Assembly: GCA_964513445.1 (NCBI GenBank)
Contig: CAZEMM010000030.1
Location: 1 to 24,266 of the forward strand
Direction of reading: 5' to 3'
Origin: Butyricicoccus_A sp964513445
GTDB taxonomy: Bacteria > Bacillota > Clostridia > Oscillospirales > Butyricicoccaceae
Length of the DNA: 24,266 nt
The position numbers and the translations under genes were made by a program. Numbering within the stretch: position 1 is the stretch's first letter; each line of letters opens with the position of its first letter. Positions 21,094 through 24,266 of this stretch are shown one piece after another. The notes under the pieces are model-generated. The model was not told the DNA's origin. It saw only the letters and a program-made list of their open reading frames with translations, and did no database searches.

Positions 21094-22254
21094 TTACGAT
21101 TGCTGTGCGGATGCCGCAAGCTCCTTCTCAAATTGAATGTCCACGCCGTTGACCGCAACGCTGTCCTCCGCACGAATCATGATGTACTGGATGCCGTCAA
21201 TCGTGCGCGTTTGAATCAGATCACGCGCCTCCGGCTTGACCCGAATGGTGATATTGGTTGTTTTCACCTCAAAGCGCTTACAGTCAATCAGATTTTTGGG
21301 GCTGAGCAGTGCATCTTCACCGAATTCGTCGTCAAATTGCTGCGAGAACGTAGACAGATGTGTCTCGGAAACGCCACACTCCTCCAGCGCCTCCTCAACC
21401 GCAGAACGATGAACCATCAGCGGTTCAGGAACCTTACTTTCCTTATGCATAGCAATCATATCGCTCAGATGCTCATGGACGGTTTGAACAACCTCCATGC
21501 TGCATTCTTCCTCCAGCGCATGTGACAGCACTGCTTCAAAGCTGCGCTTTTGTTCACCGGCCGGCTTTGGCGCCTCGGAATGGAAAATCGTCTGAATAAA
21601 TTCCGCATGTGAATCGTCTGTGTTTTTTGTGTAAAGCAGCACATTGTATAAATTAGTGGTGCGGTCGTCAAATGCCGGGAACAGAAAACCGAGCTGTGGC
21701 GGAGAAACCAGCCAATCACCGGTCACCGTGCAGAATGCCTGCCGGCCATAATCATAACCCAATCCGGGCTTGGTCTTTTTAACTGGACAGATGCTGCAAA
21801 TGAGATGAGAATACATCTCGTCAGAGGCATCATCCAGACCGAAACTGTCCTTGCCACGAAAGGGCACATCATAGCTGTTGTGCGCAAGCAGGATGAGATA
21901 GTTTTCATCCAATGAGACACACGAGATGACGGCGTTATAAAACGCCTGCCGTGCGTCGCTATCGGTCAGCTTGCTTTCACGCAGACGCATGAGCAGTGCA
22001 TGCGCCTCACCGTGCATGACCTCATCATTGCTGAACGGGAGGTCAATGAGGTTTTTGCCAAGCGTGCCGGACAGACTTTTTTTCAGCAGGCTCAAGTAGG
22101 CCTCGTATTCCTCCTTACTGGTCAGTCCGAGCGACTGCTCAAAGGTGGAAATAATCGAGCGGTTTTCATTGACATAGCAGCCATAGATTTTTTCAATTGC
22201 GTTATGGTCGGGACGGAGCTGCCGACGCAGCTCTGCAACTTCTTTTTCAATCAT
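21094..22254 (-). CDS. DUF4317 domain-containing protein
   Basis: This 386-residue soluble protein fits the DUF4317 family (PF14199), which is common in Clostridia and has no known function. Recognisable parts are VAELRRQLRPDHNAIEKIYGCYVNE near the start, FSNDEVMHGEAHALLMRLRES near 74-94, SYDVPFRGKD near 127, CSICPVKKTKPGLGYD near 152, and DWLVSPPQLGFLFPAFDDR near 178-196. The C-terminal part reads CKRFEVKTTNITIRVKP near 330-345. No signal peptide or membrane helix is present. The ATG has CAGGAG upstream, a consensus promoter lies 60-90 bases further up, and a strong terminator follows. It is a single-gene unit. Nothing nearby hints at its role. Confidence 0.85.
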   Translation of the reverse strand: MIEKEVAELRRQLRPDHNAIEKIYGCYVNENRSIISTFEQSLGLTSKEEYEAYLSLLKKSLSGTLGKNLIDLPFSNDEVMHGEAHALLMRLRESKLTDSDARQAFYNAVISCVSLDENYLILLAHNSYDVPFRGKDSFGLDDASDEMYSHLICSICPVKKTKPGLGYDYGRQAFCTVTGDWLVSPPQLGFLFPAFDDRTTNLYNVLLYTKNTDDSHAEFIQTIFHSEAPKPAGEQKRSFEAVLSHALEEECSMEVVQTVHEHLSDMIAMHKESKVPEPLMVHRSAVEEALEECGVSETHLSTFSQQFDDEFGEDALLSPKNLIDCKRFEVKTTNITIRVKPEARDLIQTRTIDGIQYIMIRAEDSVAVNGVDIQFEKELAASAQQS

Positions 22255-22312
22255 TGCGTTTCTCCTGTGGTTTTCAATCGATTTTTACCATTGGTATTAA
22301 AGCATAGGTATT

Positions 22313-22340
22313 ATTGTAACGGAAAAAAGCGGTTTGTCAA
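22313..22340 (-). promoter_or_regulatory. Promoter of the DUF4317 gene
   Basis: On the minus strand TTGACA (22340-22335), 16 bases and TACAAT (22318-22313) form a near-consensus sigma-A promoter. A small palindrome TACCA-n-TGGTA lies downstream of it, before the ribosome binding site. Confidence 0.82.
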
Positions 22341-22663
22341 CCGTGTGTTCCAGCAGAGCAAGAACGAAACGCCAATTGAATGTCTGGCGTTTTGTTTGCA
22401 TGCTGTGTGGCACAACTGGTCGGCTGTTTTTGGCGTTGAGGAATAAAACCCATTCCTGTTGCTAATTCTCGGCACAATCACACGGGATTCTTCTATTTCG
22501 TGTGAATATAGATAATCCGCTTCTTTTCGAATATTGGAAATTTGGGGTGGGGAAAAGGATGCAATAAGCATGCGTACCCCTGCCGCGTCGGGATTTCTTA
22601 TAGCGTGTATGGCATCGTTTTTTTAGGCTTTGTTATAGTGCAATAATTTTTTTGAAAAAATCA
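22341..22663. other. Gene-free stretch between DUF4317 and DUF2325 units
   Basis: I see no supported gene in these roughly 320 bases. At 22358-22399 a hairpin pairs AAACGCCA with TGGCGTTT, extended by broken flanking pairs. Its 3' arm is T-rich, so it is terminator-like, though no plus-strand gene precedes it. A plus-strand frame ending at 22446 reads ETPIECLAFCLHAVWHNW near its end, but it has no start signal and the hairpin lies in it. A further dyad GGGGT/ACCCC with inner ATGC/GCAT lies at about 22544-22579. Confidence 0.5.
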
Positions 22664-22692
22664 TTGACAAATATGGAAAGATTCTGTATTAT
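22664..22692 (+). promoter_or_regulatory. Promoter of the DUF2325-flavodoxin unit
   Basis: TTGACA (22664-22669), 17 bases and TATTAT (22687-22692) form a near-consensus sigma-A promoter. A 16-base dyad starts two bases after the -10 box, over the start site, so strong repression is likely. Confidence 0.88.
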
Positions 22693-22693
22693 A

Positions 22694-22709
22694 GTTAGCG
22701 TAAGCTAAC
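22694..22709. promoter_or_regulatory. Operator copy 1, TTAGCGTAAGCTAA type
   Basis: GTTAGCGTAAGCTAAC has 6-base arms GTTAGC/GCTAAC around four bases and covers the predicted start site. The arms resemble DtxR/IdeR-type metal-repressor boxes (TTAGGTTAGCCTAA in general knowledge), but the regulator is not in this window. Confidence 0.65.
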
Positions 22710-22753
22710 GAGCAAATCATTGAATTATGCGCAATTGTCATGGTAGCACAGCA

Positions 22754-22797
22754 ATATACAGTGTGGAACTTAATACCAAAGCGGTGTATATTTTTTT
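22754..22797 (+). terminator. Terminator-like hairpin in the leader of the DUF2325 gene
   Basis: ATATACA (22754-22760) pairs with TGTATAT (22785-22791), and seven T run from 22791 to 22797. It lies between the promoter and the coding region, so it is either an attenuator or the end of a short RNA of about 95 bases. Confidence 0.5.
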
Positions 22798-22805
22798 AAA
22801 CAAAG

Positions 22806-22821
22806 GTTAGCGTATGCTAAT
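22806..22821. promoter_or_regulatory. Operator copy 2, TTAGCGTATGCTAA type
   Basis: GTTAGCGTATGCTAAT repeats copy 1, with 13 of 14 core bases the same, 112 bases downstream. It ends just before the GCAGGAGGA ribosome binding site. A protein bound here would act as a roadblock or support looping with copy 1. Confidence 0.6.
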
Positions 22822-22837
22822 GCAGGAGGAGCATCAA

Positions 22838-23134
22838 ATGAGTGTTGTAATTGTAGGCGGAAACGACTGTATGGTTCGTCGGTATAAGGATTTGTGTAAG
22901 CAATATCAATGCCAGGCGAAGGTTTTTACGCAGATGAAGGATGGGCTGAAGAATAAGATTGGATGTCCTGATTTGTTGGTGTTGTTTACCAGTACCATGT
23001 CGCACAAGATGGTGCGCTGTGCACTGAATGAAACCAAGGGACAAAACATGATTGTAGCGCGTGCGCATTCCAGCTCGATGTCCGCTCTGCGCGGTATTTT
23101 GGAGCAGCATGCGACGCCAAATCAAATTTCATAA
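22838..23134 (+). CDS. DUF2325 domain-containing small protein
   Basis: This 98-residue protein matches the DUF2325 family (PF10087). It begins SVVIVGGNDCMVRRYKDLCK with a Rossmann-like glycine loop. It continues with QYQCQAKVFTQM, the hydrophobic strand DLLVLFTSTMSHKMVRCAL, and MIVARAHSSSMSALRGIL near the end. The function is unknown. In general knowledge it is often found near iron-transport or redox genes in Clostridia. An in-frame ATG lies eight codons upstream at 22814, but AGGAGG sits eight to nine bases before ATG 22838, which is chosen. The flavodoxin gene follows after 18 bases, so both are expected under the same dyad-bearing promoter. Confidence 0.85.
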   Translation: MSVVIVGGNDCMVRRYKDLCKQYQCQAKVFTQMKDGLKNKIGCPDLLVLFTSTMSHKMVRCALNETKGQNMIVARAHSSSMSALRGILEQHATPNQIS

Positions 23135-23152
23135 TGAAAGGTTGAAGTAAGT

Positions 23153-23578
23153 ATGAGTAAAGTTGCAGTTGTATTTTGGAGCGGCACGGGAAATACCGAG
23201 GCAATGGCAAATGCGGTCGTTGCCGGTGCGCAGAAAAAAGGTGCGGAGGTATCGGTTTTTGGTCCGTCTGACTTCAATTCCTCAATGGTAGGGGATTACA
23301 GCGCCATTGCATTTGGTTGTCCGGCTATGGGCGCCGAGGTATTAGAGGAATCGGAATTCCAGCCGATGTTTGATGAAGTTCAGACAAAGCTGGGCGGCAA
23401 GAGCATTGCGCTTTTTGGCTCCTATGGCTGGGGAACTGGCGACTGGATGCGCAGCTGGGAAGAGGTGTGCAATGATGCGGGTGCAATGCTAGCGTGCGAC
23501 AGCGTAATCTGCAACGAGATGCCAGACGAAGCGGGACTCGCTGCATGCAGCGCGCTCGGTGAAGCATTGGCTGGCTGA
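23153..23578 (+). CDS. Flavodoxin
   Basis: This 141-residue short-chain flavodoxin is an FMN electron carrier that often replaces ferredoxin when iron is scarce. It begins SKVAVVFWSGTGNTEAMANAV, with the phosphate loop SGTGNTE at about 10-16. It has the flavin-flanking segments FGCPAMGAEVLEESEF near 54-69 and SYGWGTGDWMRSWEE near 88-102. Length is normal for the short type. Upstream is GAAAGG eleven bases before the ATG. It is the second gene after the promoter with the metal-box-like dyads, which fits iron control, and a terminator follows about 65 bases later. It differs from the Flavodoxin_4-type protein at the window start. Confidence 0.93.
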   Translation: MSKVAVVFWSGTGNTEAMANAVVAGAQKKGAEVSVFGPSDFNSSMVGDYSAIAFGCPAMGAEVLEESEFQPMFDEVQTKLGGKSIALFGSYGWGTGDWMRSWEEVCNDAGAMLACDSVICNEMPDEAGLAACSALGEALAG

Positions 23579-23641
23579 ATGCATCTATCCTACAATATAT
23601 CCGATTAAGACAAATCTTCAAGCAAAAAACAGACATATAAT

Positions 23642-23692
23642 AAACGACCGGAACTCTGCTGAATATGCAGCTGCCGGTCGTTTGTTTATATG
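23642..23692 (+). terminator. Terminator of the DUF2325-flavodoxin unit
   Basis: AAACGACCGG (23642-23651) pairs with CCGGTCGTTT (23674-23683). An inner CTGC/GCAG stem lies inside, and TGTTTATAT follows. Confidence 0.85.
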
Positions 23693-23708
23693 CGCCCATC
23701 GGGAACGC

Positions 23709-23740
23709 AAAAACCGCTTGAAAACAACGGTTCAAGCGGT
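23709..23740 (-). terminator. Terminator of tRNA-Arg
   Basis: ACCGCTTGAA (23713-23722) and TTCAAGCGGT (23731-23740) pair perfectly. On the minus strand a run of five T follows. It ends five bases from the tRNA CCA. Confidence 0.9.
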
Positions 23741-23745
23741 CTGCG

Positions 23746-23822
23746 TGGTACGCCTGATGCGATTCGAACGCACGGCCTTTAGAGTCGGAGTCTAACGCTC
23801 TATCCAGCTGAGCTACAGGCGC
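23746..23822 (-). tRNA. tRNA-Arg (anticodon CCG)
   Basis: The minus strand folds as a full cloverleaf. The acceptor arm is GCGCCTG/CAGGCGT (first pair G-U), the D arm GCTC/GAGC, and the anticodon arm TTAGA/TCTAA around CTCCGAC, which gives CCG. The T arm GTGCG/CGCAT has loop TTCGAAT. The discriminator is A and CCA is encoded. It reads the CGG arginine codon. Confidence 0.97.
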
Positions 23823-23907
23823 ATTTCAAATGTTTCCGCACCGCATTTGGTCATTTTTTTGCAAAAATTCCATTGTCGAGCAGTGCGGAGAAATCCTAAC
23901 AGTTCAT

Positions 23908-23936
23908 ATTATAACAAGCAAATGCCGCTTTGTAAA
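23908..23936 (-). promoter_or_regulatory. Promoter of tRNA-Arg
   Basis: On the minus strand TTTACA (23936-23931), 17 bases and TATAAT (23913-23908) form a near-consensus promoter about 85 bases before the tRNA. The 283 bases between the two tRNAs hold only this and the opposing promoter. Confidence 0.82.
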
Positions 23937-24033
23937 GCAAAATTTAAACAACTGCGCTTTATGCTGTTTTCCCCTGTTCTGTAACACATCATGACATGCC
24001 TACGCATCACAGAAAAAAATAAAAAAAATGTTG

Positions 24034-24062
24034 TTGACATTTGGAAAAACAGCTGATATAAT
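24034..24062 (+). promoter_or_regulatory. Promoter of tRNA-Pro
   Basis: TTGACA (24034-24039), exactly 17 bases and TATAAT (24057-24062) form a full-consensus promoter 43 bases before the tRNA. Confidence 0.93.
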
Positions 24063-24105
24063 AAATACCGTTGCAGCGAGGAAGTGCTGTAAAACATCGG
24101 AATAA

Positions 24106-24182
24106 CGAGGTGTGGCTCAGTTTGGTAGAGCGCTGCGTTCGGGACGCAGAGGCCGTGGGTTCAAGTCCCGCCACCTCGACCA
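24106..24182 (+). tRNA. tRNA-Pro (anticodon CGG)
   Basis: The cloverleaf has the acceptor arm CGAGGTG/CACCTCG and the D arm GCTC/GAGC. The anticodon arm CTGCG/CGCAG surrounds TTCGGGA, which gives CGG. The T arm GTGGG/CCCGC has loop TTCAAGT. The discriminator is A and CCA is encoded. It reads the CCG proline codon. The first base C is typical of proline tRNAs. Confidence 0.97.
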
Positions 24183-24185
24183 ACT

Positions 24186-24217
24186 ATCGCAAGCGTTTTT
24201 ACGTTTGCGATTTTTTT
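24186..24217 (+). terminator. Terminator of tRNA-Pro
   Basis: ATCGCAAGCG (24186-24195) pairs with CGTTTGCGAT (24202-24211) with one wobble, and a run of seven T follows. Confidence 0.93.
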
Positions 24218-24266
24218 AGGCTCTATGTCAATAGTTGGGGTAGAGATAAAAACCAATAATCGAAAG

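Noticed and set aside
1..24266. CRISPR array, insertion sequence or phage genes
   Set aside because: No regularly spaced direct repeats, transposase, integrase or structural phage motifs were seen on either strand.

Overview
The window looks like a chromosomal segment of a low-to-moderate GC, Gram-positive anaerobe of the Clostridia, probably close to the Oscillospirales (Butyricicoccus/Agathobaculum-like). That placement is an inference. It rests on strong AGGAGG-type ribosome binding sites, a T-box leader, the RlmN/PP2C/PASTA-kinase/RsgA cluster, a DUF4317 protein, a small TSCPD protein, and PTS-driven trehalose use. No insertion sequence, phage gene or CRISPR array was seen.

Layout. (1) 1-567: end of a flavodoxin gene and its terminator. 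(2) 598-5161: a trehalose module, with treB (fused EIIBCA transporter) and treC (trehalose-6-phosphate hydrolase) on the minus strand and a divergent treR repressor. The 235-bp divergent region carries two near-consensus promoters and four copies of a TTGTTyrAACAA operator. (3) 5176-12116: two doubtful small ORFs, then a tight plus-strand cluster of rlmN, PP2C phosphatase, PASTA Ser/Thr kinase, rsgA and thiN, followed by a TSCPD protein and an Old Yellow Enzyme-type oxidoreductase. The kinase has HQD in place of the usual HRD catalytic motif. (4) 12289-17181: leucine operon leuA-leuC-leuD-leuB, driven by a consensus promoter and a T-box leader with a CUC (Leu) specifier. (5) 17259-19579, minus strand: a pyridoxamine-phosphate-oxidase-like protein, whose leader holds what looks like a shrunken flavin reductase remnant, and a sodium:alanine (AGCS) symporter with a strongly folded leader. 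(6) 19704-21085: truA, then about 600 gene-free bases with successive dyads, a promoter and a strong terminator, which together suggest an undescribed small RNA gene. (7) 21094-22340, minus: a DUF4317 protein. (8) 22664-23692: a DUF2325 protein and a short flavodoxin behind a consensus promoter that carries a TTAGCGTAwGCTAA dyad, repeated just before the ribosome binding site, with a terminator-like hairpin between the two copies. (9) 23709-24217: divergent tRNA-Arg(CCG) and tRNA-Pro(CGG) genes, each with its own promoter and terminator.

How the parts work together. Region 2 imports and hydrolyses trehalose under local repressor control. Region 3 combines translation quality functions (RlmN, RsgA) with a reversible Ser/Thr phosphorylation pair. 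Region 4 makes leucine when charged tRNA-Leu is scarce. Region 8 looks like a metal-responsive (perhaps iron-responsive) flavodoxin unit.

The most interesting unexplained signals are the candidate RNA gene at 20848-21085, the folded AGCS leader at 19461-19544, and the duplicated operator plus leader terminator at 22694-22821. All are read by eye from dyads and promoter matches, without a folding or homology search.
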